From contig NC_009614.1 in assembly GCF_000012825.1 (NCBI RefSeq), positions 1,798,001 through 1,862,000 of the forward strand: 64,000 nt of DNA, given 5' to 3'. Every line of letters starts with the position of its first letter. Positions within the stretch are counted from its first letter, which is position 1. Both the position numbers and the translations under genes were made by a program. Shown piece by piece: positions 30,345 to 39,735 of the stretch. Under the pieces are notes generated by a model that was not told the DNA's origin, did no database searches, and saw only the letters and a program-made list of their open reading frames with translations. Source of the DNA: Phocaeicola vulgatus ATCC 8482 (GTDB taxonomy: Bacteria > Bacteroidota > Bacteroidia > Bacteroidales > Bacteroidaceae).

Positions 30345-31970
30345 TTAAATATTTTGTAGATAGTCTGTCAAGTCATCCTCCGAAGATAAGTTTAGAGATT
30401 TACGTAAACGATATCGATTCATGTTGATTGTTTTGGGAACATTTCCTGTGAGCATCGAGATTTCTTTGGTAGATAGATTTACCCGTAATAAAGTAGCTAG
30501 ATATCTTTCTCCTTGTGTTAAATTGGGATGCCGTTCGGATAGCCGTTGAAGGAACTCCTGGTTCTTTTCTTCAACATTCATCAGCAAGGTGCTGTTCGTC
30601 TTATCTCCATTCTGATATTGGCTGATGAAAGCATTGACTTTCTTCAGATGAGGAATCAATGCCTGTTGGTCCATCTTATATCCTTGCTTTATCATTTCTC
30701 TGATTTTCTCCAGCATTTCATTGCGGCTATGCAGGAATACAGCAAAACTGGTAGCTTCCTGGCGACTGTTGTATAATGCGCTTTGTACAGATTTTAATTC
30801 GAGTTCTTGCTGTCGTACTTTAAGTTCTGCCAATTCGTGTTCCGATTGCTCCAGATTATAGCGGGTAACCATTAACTGCATATTCTTTTTGCGTTTATAC
30901 CATTGGTATAGAAATATACTGAGTACTATCAATGAGATGAATATGATTACTAGTACAAACAGGTTCCGTTTCAGCAGTTCTATTTCATAAGCTTGCTCTC
31001 TTAGTTCTGCTTTCCTTTGTTGGTTTTGATATTGTTTATGGGAAATTTCCTGTTCTACGATGCGTAATTTACTTCCACTTTGCAATTCTTTGCTAAGGGT
31101 ATATAGTTGTATCAGGCATTTATAAGCGTTTTTATGGTCTCCAAGGGCATCGTATACCCAAGATAAATATTCGTAATTATCACAAATCAGTTCTTTGGCA
31201 CTGATGGAAGAAGCGACCTCGTATGCTCTTTGTAAAGCCATCAAGGCATTGTTATATTGTTTTGCATAGAAGTATTGTTTTCCCATATTGTTATAGTTTT
31301 CCCCTAATGACCATTGAGAATTCAAGTTCTTGTTGATGACAATGGCCTCATTAATTAAACTTAGCTTTTCATTAAAATCACCCTCATATAAACATAGATT
31401 ATTCAAATTGGCGGATATCCCTCTTAAATTTTTCTGACTGCGGTTTATTATAAGGGCTTGTTTGAGGAATTGTTCAGCTGTGTTGAACTCATTCATGGAA
31501 TAATGGATGATGCCACGATCATTGTAGCATAGTGCGATAGAAATGGAATCTCCGATGGATTTAAAAATTGAGATGGCTTTCTCATTCATTTCGATCGCTT
31601 TGTTATAGTCGGTCAGTTTACAATAGAGTGCTCCTATCAGTGCGTAAATTTGTCCATTCAGCTCTTTATTGGCAGGAGTTGCATACTCCAATGCGTCATA
31701 TAGATTTTTGATGCTCACATCAAAATTGCCTAATAGCTTTTCTGCCTGACTGTAATAGAACATTGCTTCGGCTTTTTGATCATTTTGCCTTTCTTCAGGA
31801 AACAATTCAATAACCTTGGCAGCATAGTAACTGGCCTGCTTCGGATTATTGTATAAGGCTTCAACCGACTTTTTAATCAGTGCCTCGGCTTCTTGTTGTT
31901 TATTACGGGCATTAGCCCATGAGAGATTCAGCAGGCAAAGGAGAATATATACAAGTAGGTTGTTTTTCAT
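30345..31970 (-). CDS. Membrane-anchored TPR regulator with LuxR-like HTH (SusR-like)
   Basis: 541 residues from the ATG complement at 31968-31970 (MKNNLLVYILLCLLNLSW); the longer frame adds only MI. Signal peptide, then TPR repeats across about residues 25-300 (periplasmic side), one TM segment (NLFVLVIIFISLIVLSIFLYQWY, about 335-357), a cytoplasmic coiled coil, and a C-terminal helix-turn-helix (LTQGERYLATLLRVNLSTKEISMLTGNVPKTINMNRYRLRK, about 485-525) of the LuxR type. This is the SusR-like architecture used to sense glycans in the periplasm. It sits upstream of the SusC operon and divergent from rnhB, and very probably controls the operon. Confidence 0.88.
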   Translation of the reverse strand: MKNNLLVYILLCLLNLSWANARNKQQEAEALIKKSVEALYNNPKQASYYAAKVIELFPEERQNDQKAEAMFYYSQAEKLLGNFDVSIKNLYDALEYATPANKELNGQIYALIGALYCKLTDYNKAIEMNEKAISIFKSIGDSISIALCYNDRGIIHYSMNEFNTAEQFLKQALIINRSQKNLRGISANLNNLCLYEGDFNEKLSLINEAIVINKNLNSQWSLGENYNNMGKQYFYAKQYNNALMALQRAYEVASSISAKELICDNYEYLSWVYDALGDHKNAYKCLIQLYTLSKELQSGSKLRIVEQEISHKQYQNQQRKAELREQAYEIELLKRNLFVLVIIFISLIVLSIFLYQWYKRKKNMQLMVTRYNLEQSEHELAELKVRQQELELKSVQSALYNSRQEATSFAVFLHSRNEMLEKIREMIKQGYKMDQQALIPHLKKVNAFISQYQNGDKTNSTLLMNVEEKNQEFLQRLSERHPNLTQGERYLATLLRVNLSTKEISMLTGNVPKTINMNRYRLRKSLNLSSEDDLTDYLQNI

Positions 31971-31987
31971 AATCAAGCGTATTTTTG

Positions 31988-31995
31988 CAAAAATA
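31988..31995 (-). promoter_or_regulatory. -7 box for the TPR regulator
   Basis: TATTTTTG on the minus strand, 18 bp upstream of the regulator start. Confidence 0.4.
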
Positions 31996-32041
31996 GTGAT
32001 TTTCTTTGTAAAAAGACACTCTTGTTTCTCTTTTAAAAGAA

Positions 32042-32049
32042 TATCTTTG
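32042..32049 (+). promoter_or_regulatory. -7 box for rnhB
   Basis: TATCTTTG, 22 bp upstream of the rnhB start; no perfect -33 TTTG at the usual distance. Confidence 0.5.
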
Positions 32050-32071
32050 CAAGCAACAATAAAGATGAGCT

Positions 32072-32677
32072 ATGTTATTACCTTATTTGAATAAAGATCT
32101 GATAGAGGCCGGTTGTGATGAGGCGGGCAGGGGATGTCTGGCAGGATCTGTATATGCAGCAGCTGTTATTTTACCTGTAGATTTTAAGAATGAATTGCTG
32201 AATGATTCCAAGCAACTGACGGAGCATCAGCGTTATGCGCTGCGAGAGATTGTGGAAAGAGAAGCATTGGCATGGGCTGTAGGTGTAGTGACTCCTGAAG
32301 AGATAGACGAGATAAATATCCTTAATGCGTCTTTTCTGGCAATGCATCGTGCTGTGGATCAATTGAAAATTCGTCCCCAACATTTGTTGATTGATGGGAA
32401 TCGTTTTAAAAAGTATCAGGATTTGCCGCATACTACTGTGGTAAAAGGAGATGGAAAATATCTTTCTATTGCCGCTGCATCTATTCTGGCGAAAACCTAT
32501 CGTGATGATTATATGAATGAACTGCATAAAGAATATCCTTTTTATGATTGGAATAGTAATAAAGGTTATCCTACTAAAAAGCATCGTGCGGCTATCCGTG
32601 AACATGGAACAACGCCATATCATCGGATGACTTTTAATTTGTTGGGAACAGATCCCCAATTAGAGATTCCTTTCTAA
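32072..32677 (+). CDS. rnhB: Ribonuclease HII
   Basis: 201 residues. RNase HII cuts RNA in RNA-DNA hybrids and removes misincorporated ribonucleotides. The metal-binding motif AGCDEAGRG holds the catalytic D16 and E17; the third acidic residue is in LLIDGNRF (about 108), and the fourth in AKTYRDDYM. The C-terminal [17 protein letters not shown] segment is typical of the family. It stands alone, divergent from the TPR regulator and convergent with fucP, with a stem-loop between. Confidence 0.96.
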   Translation: MLLPYLNKDLIEAGCDEAGRGCLAGSVYAAAVILPVDFKNELLNDSKQLTEHQRYALREIVEREALAWAVGVVTPEEIDEINILNASFLAMHRAVDQLKIRPQHLLIDGNRFKKYQDLPHTTVVKGDGKYLSIAAASILAKTYRDDYMNELHKEYPFYDWNSNKGYPTKKHRAAIREHGTTPYHRMTFNLLGTDPQLEIPF

Positions 32678-32740
32678 TTTGAAGAATATATAGGAGGATG
32701 GGATAACTTCTTTACATTTCATTCTACTTGGTTGAAAATA

Positions 32741-32789
32741 AAGCGAAGAATCTGTTTGATTCATATGAGTCGTAACAGATTCTTCGTTT
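32741..32789. terminator. Stem-loop between rnhB and fucP
   Basis: AAGCGAAGAATCTGTT (32741-32756) and AACAGATTCTTCGTTT (32774-32789), 15 of 16 pairs, followed on the + strand by CACTTTTTTAC. It may terminate both convergent genes. The arm shares GCGAAGAATCTG with the palindrome at 10611. Confidence 0.7.
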
Positions 32790-32819
32790 CACTTTTTTAC
32801 AATGGTCTTATTCAGCATA

Positions 32820-34133
32820 TCAATATTTTCCCCGTTGATAAGAGCGATGTCCATAAATAGTGATTATCACAAAACAGATAAATGGCAGGATAAATGAAAC
32901 ATTTACGGCTGGCATATTCCAAATGGTATTCATATCAATAATACTTGCTTGTAAAGGAGGAAGTACGGAACCTCCTAAAATAGCCATAATCAGGCCGGCT
33001 GCTCCAAACTTTGCATCATCTCCCAATCCGGTAAGCGCTATGCCATAGATCGTGGGGAACATTAATGACATACAGGCTGAAACAGCTACCAGGCAGTACA
33101 TACCCCAGATATCCTGGAAGAAGATGACTCCGGCGGTGAAGCAGCAACCCGCAATGGCAAGTATGGCCAATAATTTACCTGGATTGAGGTAGCGCAAGAT
33201 GAAGGTACAGATAAAACGGCTGATACAGAAAATAACCATCGCGATGATATTATATTCTTGTGATAGTACTTCGGCAGCTTTCTCCTCCATACCTTGTGAC
33301 ATGAACAGGCGTGTGCCGTATTGGATGATGAAGGTCCAACACATAATCTGCGCACCTACATAGAAGAATTGTGCCACCACTCCTTCGCGGTAATGATGGA
33401 TGGAGAAGATACGCTTCAGTGTGGGACCGAAATTGATACTGTGAGACTGGTCACCATTTTTGGGCATTTGGGTAAAACGTATCACTAGAAGCATAACTAA
33501 TATGACTATTCCGATAGTGAGATAAGGAGCGATCAGTACGGACAGGTCCGCATCTCTTACCATTGCAAATTCTGCCGGGTTTAGTTGGGCTCGTTCTGCC
33601 GTATCCATCGGATTTAGTTTCGCCTGGATAAAGTTCATGGCTACATACATTCCCAGTAAAGAGCCCATAGGGTTAAACGATTGTGCCAGATTGAGACGTC
33701 GGGTAGCGGTAGCTTCTGTTCCCATGGACAAGATGTAAGGGTTGGAACTGGTTTCAAGGAAGGAGAGTCCGCAGGTCAGAATAAAATAAGCTAATAAGAA
33801 CGGATAGTAGCTGCCTGTCATTTTAGCGGGAAAGAATAATAAGGCTCCTACGGCATAAAGTCCCAATCCCAGCAGGATACCGGCTTTATAAGAGTATTTA
33901 CGGATAAACATAGCTGCCGGAAAAGCCATGGCGAAATATCCGCCATAGAAGGCAACTTGCACCAATGCGCCATCGGTGACACTCATCCGGAAGATTTTAG
34001 AGAATGCTTTTACCATCGGATTGGTGATATCATTGGCGAATCCCCACAGGGCGAAGCAGCAGGTGACTAATATAAACGGTAGCACGTAGCTGACTCCATC
34101 TTTGTACAGGATGGGTTGATCTGTATCTTTCAT
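32820..34133 (-). CDS. fucP: L-fucose permease
   Basis: 437 residues, twelve TM segments, fucose:proton symporter (FHS) family of the MFS. The N-terminus YVLPFILVTCCFALWGFANDITNPMVKAFSKIF is the FucP signature; the second characteristic segment is GLSFLETSSNPYILSMG with NLAQSFNPMGSLLG. It brings L-fucose into the cytoplasm for FucI. Third gene of the minus-strand run fucR-fucI-fucP, 111 bp after fucI with an intergenic stem-loop. The family also includes glucose/galactose permeases, but the neighbours favour fucose. Confidence 0.9.
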   Translation of the reverse strand: MKDTDQPILYKDGVSYVLPFILVTCCFALWGFANDITNPMVKAFSKIFRMSVTDGALVQVAFYGGYFAMAFPAAMFIRKYSYKAGILLGLGLYAVGALLFFPAKMTGSYYPFLLAYFILTCGLSFLETSSNPYILSMGTEATATRRLNLAQSFNPMGSLLGMYVAMNFIQAKLNPMDTAERAQLNPAEFAMVRDADLSVLIAPYLTIGIVILVMLLVIRFTQMPKNGDQSHSINFGPTLKRIFSIHHYREGVVAQFFYVGAQIMCWTFIIQYGTRLFMSQGMEEKAAEVLSQEYNIIAMVIFCISRFICTFILRYLNPGKLLAILAIAGCCFTAGVIFFQDIWGMYCLVAVSACMSLMFPTIYGIALTGLGDDAKFGAAGLIMAILGGSVLPPLQASIIDMNTIWNMPAVNVSFILPFICFVIITIYGHRSYQRGKY

Positions 34134-34170
34134 TTCTTAAATTAAAGATTGAGAATTAAAAATTAAGAAA

Positions 34171-34235
34171 TGAGAATTGAAAACAAAAAAGGATAGGCAT
34201 ATAACCTTTTCTCTGTTTTTAATTTTCAATTCTCA
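34171..34235. repeat. Stem-loop between fucI and fucP
   Basis: TGAGAATTGAAAA (34171-34183) and TTTTCAATTCTCA (34223-34235), 13 of 13 pairs, with an inner AAAAAGG / CCTTTT pairing. Confidence 0.7.
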
Positions 34236-34244
34236 ATTTATTAA

Positions 34245-36020
34245 CTATTTATAAATAGGTCCGTAAGTTGAGCAAGCTCTGTAGTCGGAACCTTCCTTAT
34301 CCATACCGAAGGCATTCCATGATGCCGGGCGGAAAATCTTGTCGTCTTCTACATTATGCATACAAACAGGAATACGTAGCATAGATGCCAGAGTTATTAA
34401 ATCCTGTCCGATGTGTCCATAGCTGATGGCGCCGTGGTTGGCTCCCCAGTTGTTCATTACCGAATAGACATCACGGAATGCAGGTTTGTCGCATAGGCGG
34501 GGTACAAACCAAGTAGTAGGCCATGTGGGGTCTGTACGCATGTTCAGTACCTGATGGATTTCCGGATCAATATCTACTGTCCAGCCTTCTGCCAGTTGCA
34601 ATACTGGGCCTAAGCCTTTTACCAGATTAAGACGCATCATGGTGACAGGCATACCGCCTTTAGACAAGAAATTGGAAGAGAAACCGCCTCCACGGAAATA
34701 GTCGCGATCTGCCGGATACCAGGTTGTAGCTTTCAGACAAGCTTCGACATCGGCTTCAGTCATTTCCCAGTTGGGCTTCATGCAGGGCTCTCCCGCTTCA
34801 TTATGGCTCTCACCGGTAGCGTCCAGAGTGGTTGCACCAGAGTTGATAAGATGGATGATACCGTTTTTAGCCATTCCGGTAAGTTCTTTGCCGGTGACAC
34901 GTTTTACTGCTTCGGGGCTCCAGTAAGTACGGATGTCGGAGAACATCTGTCCACAGCCACTCAGCAGGTGACCGAATAACATGGCAACACCATTGCAAGC
35001 ATCATTTTCGGTAGCCAGAACGTATGCTTCGCGAATGCCGTTCCAGTCGAAAGTGGTGTTGAGCAGTGCTTCACTGAAGTCACCGTTTGGTTTCCAGTCA
35101 GTCCATTGGCGTTGCCCCTGGAAGCCGGCTGCGATGGCATTATGGCCGATAGCTTCTTCTTTGAATCCCATTTCAAGCAATTTCGGGTTGCCGACCATCA
35201 AGTCACGCATGATGATAGTCATTTTTACAATAAATTCCCAGTCGGCATCCTTCTCTTCACGGGTTTTGCGCTTTTCGGGACGGTTCTTAAAGTCTTCCCC
35301 TTCGTTGGGCTTGCAATATTTTTCAGTCCAGGCCATTGCCTTGGCATATTCTTCATGGTCATAGATTCCTTCTTCCATACGGCGCAGGATCTCAGTTTCG
35401 TCCACGCTTTCATTACGTATTCCCAGATATTCCTGGAAAAAGTCAGGATCGACAATAGAGCCGGCGATACCCATGCAGACACTACCGAAAGAAAGATAGC
35501 TTTTTCCGCGCATATTGGCTACAGCCATGGCGGCACGGGCGAAACGCAATAGTTTTTCTGCTACATCGGCCGGAATCGTGTTGTCATCCAAATCTTGTAC
35601 ATCGTGTCCGTAAATACCGAATGCAGGCAGTCCTTTCTGTGCGTGTCCGGCTAATACGGCAGCCAGATAAACGGCTCCCGGACGTTCTGTACCGTTGAAT
35701 CCCCAGACTGCTTTCGGCCAGTGCGGGTGCATATCCATTGTTTCGGAGCCATAGCACCAGCAACTGGTTACGGTAATGGTGGCACCTACTCCTTCGCGTT
35801 CGAATTTCTCGGCACAAGCGGCGCTTTCGGCTACACGACCGATGGTGCTGTCTGCTATTACACATTCCACGGGGCTTCCGTCACCGTTTTTCAAGTTAGA
35901 TGAAATCAGTTCGGCAACAGCTTTTGCCAGGTTCATAGTCTTGTCTTCAAGGCTTTCGCGGACACCACCCTGGCGACCGTCGATAGTGGGACGAATCCCG
36001 ATTTTAGGATACTTTTTCAT
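34245..36020 (-). CDS. fucI: L-fucose isomerase
   Basis: 591 residues from the ATG complement at 36018-36020 ([25 protein letters not shown]); the longer frame adds MYI. FucI converts L-fucose to L-fuculose with Mn2+. Visible signatures: [61 protein letters not shown], and [16 protein letters not shown]. The metal ligands of E. coli FucI (Glu, Asp, His) fall in the conserved central segments. Length matches the family. It follows fucR by 21 bp. Fuculokinase (fucK) and the aldolase (fucA), which accompany fucI in some Bacteroides, are not here. Confidence 0.96.
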   Translation of the reverse strand: MKKYPKIGIRPTIDGRQGGVRESLEDKTMNLAKAVAELISSNLKNGDGSPVECVIADSTIGRVAESAACAEKFEREGVGATITVTSCWCYGSETMDMHPHWPKAVWGFNGTERPGAVYLAAVLAGHAQKGLPAFGIYGHDVQDLDDNTIPADVAEKLLRFARAAMAVANMRGKSYLSFGSVCMGIAGSIVDPDFFQEYLGIRNESVDETEILRRMEEGIYDHEEYAKAMAWTEKYCKPNEGEDFKNRPEKRKTREEKDADWEFIVKMTIIMRDLMVGNPKLLEMGFKEEAIGHNAIAAGFQGQRQWTDWKPNGDFSEALLNTTFDWNGIREAYVLATENDACNGVAMLFGHLLSGCGQMFSDIRTYWSPEAVKRVTGKELTGMAKNGIIHLINSGATTLDATGESHNEAGEPCMKPNWEMTEADVEACLKATTWYPADRDYFRGGGFSSNFLSKGGMPVTMMRLNLVKGLGPVLQLAEGWTVDIDPEIHQVLNMRTDPTWPTTWFVPRLCDKPAFRDVYSVMNNWGANHGAISYGHIGQDLITLASMLRIPVCMHNVEDDKIFRPASWNAFGMDKEGSDYRACSTYGPIYK

Positions 36021-36041
36021 GATATACATAGGTTTTAGTTG

Positions 36042-37022
36042 TTAAATTGAATTTCTTAAATGGACTTCGGTAGGGAGATAAGTTCTTATTTCCTGTCCGG
36101 TTAGTACAAATTCTGCGGCTTTCCGCCCCAGCTCTTCCCAGTTGATACTGAGTACCGTAATCCCTTGGTCTATTACCTCGTAGGCAGGAGTGTCATTGTA
36201 GGCTATCAGTCCGAAATCTTCTCCGCATTTCAGCCCGGTTGTCCGGCTTTGCTTGATTATATTGACCACCTCTATCTGACGGATTGCAATATATACTTCT
36301 CCTTTACGGACTTGTATCCGGTCTGTATTTTCCACAATGGCTGAATCAATGTGATAATCCTGACAGAAGCAATTGAAATACTGACAACTGCTACGGGGGT
36401 GTTTGATGTCTTCGGGAAATAAAAGTACTAGTCTCTGATATTTTCTCAGATGCTCTTTCAATGCGGCCAATGCATGATAAAAGGAATCGTCAAAATCCTG
36501 ACATACGTATGAATAATCCTTTTTATCGAACTTCCCGAAATCCAACAGCAGCAACTTAGACGAATCTATTTTGTAAAGATGGGGGGATAGTTTCTCATTG
36601 TCGAAGTTCATCACAATGTATTTATTGTATCTGCCTATTGATTCACGTAAGATGGTATTGAAAAGTCGTTCATTATATTGATGAAACAATAAATCTACTT
36701 TGTAGTTGATGGATAGTTTTTTGATAAAACTATTATATAACGAGTATTTAAAGGGAGAATACTCGTCCAGCAGAAGCAGAATGTTTGTAAGCTTGTTGGT
36801 TACGTAGTAACCTTTTCCCGGAGTAGAGTCTATTATTCCCCGGTCTTTTAAATCAATGAATGCTTTGAACACCGTATCCCGCGACACTTGATACTCACGG
36901 CTCAGTTTGTTGATGGACGGTAATGTGCAGTCCGATTTATATTTGCCCATGGAAATCTCCTGACTGAGTAAATCAGCCAGTTGTTTCACTTTAGTGGTCT
37001 GCTGTCCAAAGGTAACTTTCAT
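36042..37022 (-). CDS. fucR: GntR-type transcriptional regulator of the fucose genes
   Basis: 326 residues. N-terminal winged helix of the GntR type (about 10-75: KVKQLADLLSQEISMGKYKSDCTLPSINKLSREYQVSRDTVFKAF, and GIIDSTPGKGYYV), then a LacI-like effector domain (NILLLLDEYSPFKYSLYNSF to VLSINWEELGRKAAEFVL). The effector is expected to be fucose or a derivative, as for FucR in B. thetaiotaomicron. First gene of the run, 21 bp before fucI. Confidence 0.85.
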   Translation of the reverse strand: MKVTFGQQTTKVKQLADLLSQEISMGKYKSDCTLPSINKLSREYQVSRDTVFKAFIDLKDRGIIDSTPGKGYYVTNKLTNILLLLDEYSPFKYSLYNSFIKKLSINYKVDLLFHQYNERLFNTILRESIGRYNKYIVMNFDNEKLSPHLYKIDSSKLLLLDFGKFDKKDYSYVCQDFDDSFYHALAALKEHLRKYQRLVLLFPEDIKHPRSSCQYFNCFCQDYHIDSAIVENTDRIQVRKGEVYIAIRQIEVVNIIKQSRTTGLKCGEDFGLIAYNDTPAYEVIDQGITVLSINWEELGRKAAEFVLTGQEIRTYLPTEVHLRNSI

Positions 37023-37200
37023 GAACTGTTTAAGGTTTTACGCGGACAATGCAAACTGTGCTGAACTGTCCCGATGCAAAGGAATGCAATTTATTCATAA
37101 ACAGCAAGATGAAAAGGTATGTTTTATAACACAAGAATCGAAGCTTCTATATCGATTTCCGGAAGAATGTGTAGTACGTACTAATCAAATAATATAATTA

Positions 37201-37380
37201 GAGTATTTGCCGAAGTATATTAACCGCATTACAGAACAAAGGGGGGAGACGTGTCTTGCCGGTGCGCCGGATATTGTTTTGCTGGTTTGTGAAATGATTG
37301 CCGGGCGTATGAATGCAAAATTGACTCGGGATATGGAATTTAAAGACGGACTGCATTTTATCATCGAACTTCCTCTATAA
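37201..37380 (+). pseudogene. Possible C-terminal remnant of a HATPase/histidine-kinase-like gene
   Basis: A 59-codon open frame without a good start: preceded by an in-frame stop and beginning EYLPKYINR. It ends MEFKDGLHFIIELPL, which resembles the end of a HATPase domain (GTxFxIxLPL), with LVCEMIAGRMNAKL before it. No upstream kinase domain is present, so if real this is a leftover. The resemblance is weak. Confidence 0.25.
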
Positions 37381-37419
37381 AAAATAGGTGAAACATTATT
37401 CATTGACAGGGCTTTTTTG

Positions 37420-37427
37420 TACCTTTG
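37420..37427 (+). promoter_or_regulatory. -7 box for gpmI
   Basis: TACCTTTG matches TAnnTTTG, about 43 bp before the gpmI start. The -33 element is not clear. Confidence 0.5.
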
Positions 37428-37469
37428 CACCCGGAAAAAGCAAGGATAAACTTTAAACAAAATAAGATT

Positions 37470-38984
37470 ATGAGTAAAAAAGCCCTTTTAATGATTCTTG
37501 ATGGTTGGGGTATCGGCGATCAAGGTAAAGACGATGTAATCTTTAACACTCCCACTCCTTACTGGGATTCTCTGTTGGCAAACTATCCGCACTCTGAATT
37601 GCAGGCTAGCGGTGAGAACGTTGGTTTGCCCGACGGACAGATGGGTAACTCCGAAGTAGGACACTTGAATATCGGTGCAGGACGTATCGTTTATCAGGAT
37701 TTGGTAAAGATTAACCGTGCATGTGCCGACAACAGCATAATGAAGAATCCCGAGATTGTTTCCGCTTTCTCTTACGCAAAGGAAAATGGCAAGAACATCC
37801 ACTTTATGGGATTGACTTCAAACGGTGGTGTACACAGTTCATTCGATCATTTGTTCAAACTTTGCGATATCTCTAAAGAATATGGCATTGAAAATACATT
37901 TATCCACTGCTTTATGGATGGTCGTGACACAGACCCGAAGAGTGGTAAAGGCTTTATCGAACAACTGACTGCGCACTGTGAAAAATCAGCCGGTAAAATC
38001 GCTTCTATCGTTGGTCGCTTCTATGCTATGGATCGTGACAAGCGTTGGGAACGTGTGAAAGAAGCATACGACCTGTTGGTTGAAGGTAAAGGAAAGCAAG
38101 CCACCGATATGGTTCAGGCTATGCAGGAATCATACGATGAAGGTGTTACAGATGAATTCATCAAACCGATCAATAATTCTACCGTAGACGGTACCATCAA
38201 AGAAGGTGATGTGGTTATCTTCTTCAACTACCGTAACGACCGTGCCAAGGAATTGACTGTTGTGCTGACTCAACAGGATATGCCGGAACAAGGTATGCAT
38301 ACTATTCCGGGCTTGCAGTTTTATTGCATGACTCCGTATGATGCGTCTTTCAAGGGTGTTCATATTCTGTTCGACAAGGAAAATGTTCAAAATACGTTGG
38401 GTGAATATCTGGCTGCTAACGGTAAGACTCAGTTACACATTGCAGAAACGGAAAAGTATGCTCACGTGACTTTCTTCTTCAATGGTGGTCGTGAAACTCC
38501 GTATGATGCCGAAGAGCGTATCTTGGTTCCATCTCCGAAAGTGGCTACTTACGACTTGAAGCCTGAGATGAGTGCTTATGAAGTGAAGGATAAATTGGTA
38601 GAAGCCATCAAGACCCAGAAATTCGATTTCATTGTCGTGAATTACGCTAATGGTGATATGGTAGGTCATACAGGTATCTATGACGCTATTGAAAAAGCAG
38701 TGAAGGCTATTGACGAGTGCGTGAAAGATACAGTGGAAGCTGCCAAGGCTAATGATTATGAAGTAATCATTATTGCCGACCACGGTAATGCCGACCATGC
38801 ACTGAATGAAGATGGTACACCTAATACGGCTCACTCTTTGAACCCTGTTCCATTTGTATATGTAACAGAGAACAAGAATGCTAAAGTGGAAAATGGTGTA
38901 TTGGCAGATGTTGCTCCTTCTATCTTGCACATTTTGGGCATGCCCCAGCCTGCCGACATGACCGGACGGGATTTGATAAAATAA
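37470..38984 (+). CDS. gpmI: 2,3-bisphosphoglycerate-independent phosphoglycerate mutase
   Basis: 504 residues from ATG at 37470 ([16 protein letters not shown]); the frame extends 15 codons upstream through the promoter and is non-coding there. The enzyme interconverts 3- and 2-phosphoglycerate in glycolysis using two Mn2+. The phosphorylated Ser is S61 in [10 protein letters not shown]; metal ligands are in MILDGWG (D11), [13 protein letters not shown], and [10 protein letters not shown]. Length matches the family (about 505-515). It is followed by a REP-like hairpin and then an unrelated ORF. Confidence 0.97.
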
Positions 38985-39003
38985 TGTAGAAAGTATATTT
39001 ATT

Positions 39004-39068
39004 TGTCATTCTGAACAAGGTGAGGAATCTGTAATGAAGCATGGATTCGTCACTTTGTCCGGAATGAC
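39004..39068. repeat. REP-like imperfect palindrome after gpmI
   Basis: Arms 39004-39028 and 39044-39068 pair at 21 of 25 positions. The arm begins GTCATTCTGAACAAGG, close to GTCATCCTGAGCATAG at 10614. Confidence 0.75.
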
Positions 39069-39086
39069 ATTTTAATTTAATAAGAG

Positions 39087-39668
39087 ATGATACAGATAGA
39101 TGATGTTGTAATCTCCCTTGATGTGTTTCGTGAGAAATTTCTTTGTAATCTCGATGCCTGCAAAGGTGAGTGCTGCATAGAGGGAGATGCCGGTGCACCG
39201 GTGGAATTGGATGAAGTGGAAAAACTGGAAGAGGTGCTTCCTGTTATTTGGGACGAGCTTTCACCCGAGGCACGGACGGTGATTGATAAGCAGGGAGTGG
39301 TTTATACAGATGAAGAGGGCGATTTGGTAACTTCCATCGTCAATCAGAAAGATTGTGTATTTACCTGTTATGACGAGAAAGGGTATTGTTATTGTGCCAT
39401 CGAGAAAGCCTTCCGGGCAGGTAAGACCGATTTCTATAAACCAATCTCTTGTCATCTTTATCCCATCCGTATAGGTGATTATGGCCCTTATAAAGCAGTG
39501 AATTATCATCGTTGGGATGTATGTAAAGCCGCCGTGTTATTGGGAAAAAAAGAGAACCTTCCTGTATACAAGTTCTTAAAGGAGCCGTTGGTGCGGAAAT
39601 TTGGTGAAGAATGGTATAAAGAGCTGGAGGTTGCGGCAGAAGAATTGAAGAAAAGAGGAATGATTTAA
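39087..39668 (+). CDS. DUF3109 / YkgJ-type cysteine-cluster protein
   Basis: 193 residues. Cysteines are concentrated in a pattern like YkgJ proteins: FLCNLDACKGECCIEGDAG (about 19-37), DCVFTCYDEKGYCYC, PISCHLYPIRI and RWDVCKAA. These probably bind zinc or an Fe-S cluster. The gene is common next to housekeeping genes in Bacteroides. Function unknown. It starts 102 bp after gpmI, with the palindrome in between. Confidence 0.85.
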   Translation: MIQIDDVVISLDVFREKFLCNLDACKGECCIEGDAGAPVELDEVEKLEEVLPVIWDELSPEARTVIDKQGVVYTDEEGDLVTSIVNQKDCVFTCYDEKGYCYCAIEKAFRAGKTDFYKPISCHLYPIRIGDYGPYKAVNYHRWDVCKAAVLLGKKENLPVYKFLKEPLVRKFGEEWYKELEVAAEELKKRGMI

Positions 39669-39735
39669 GCATCTTCGGTTTTTATTATCCCTGATTTATT
39701 ACATTAACCGAAATTTAATACTACGAAAATACCCC

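Noticed and set aside
37425-37469. Extended N-terminus of GpmI
   Set aside because: It would include the -7 box and the leader; the family starts at [14 protein letters not shown].
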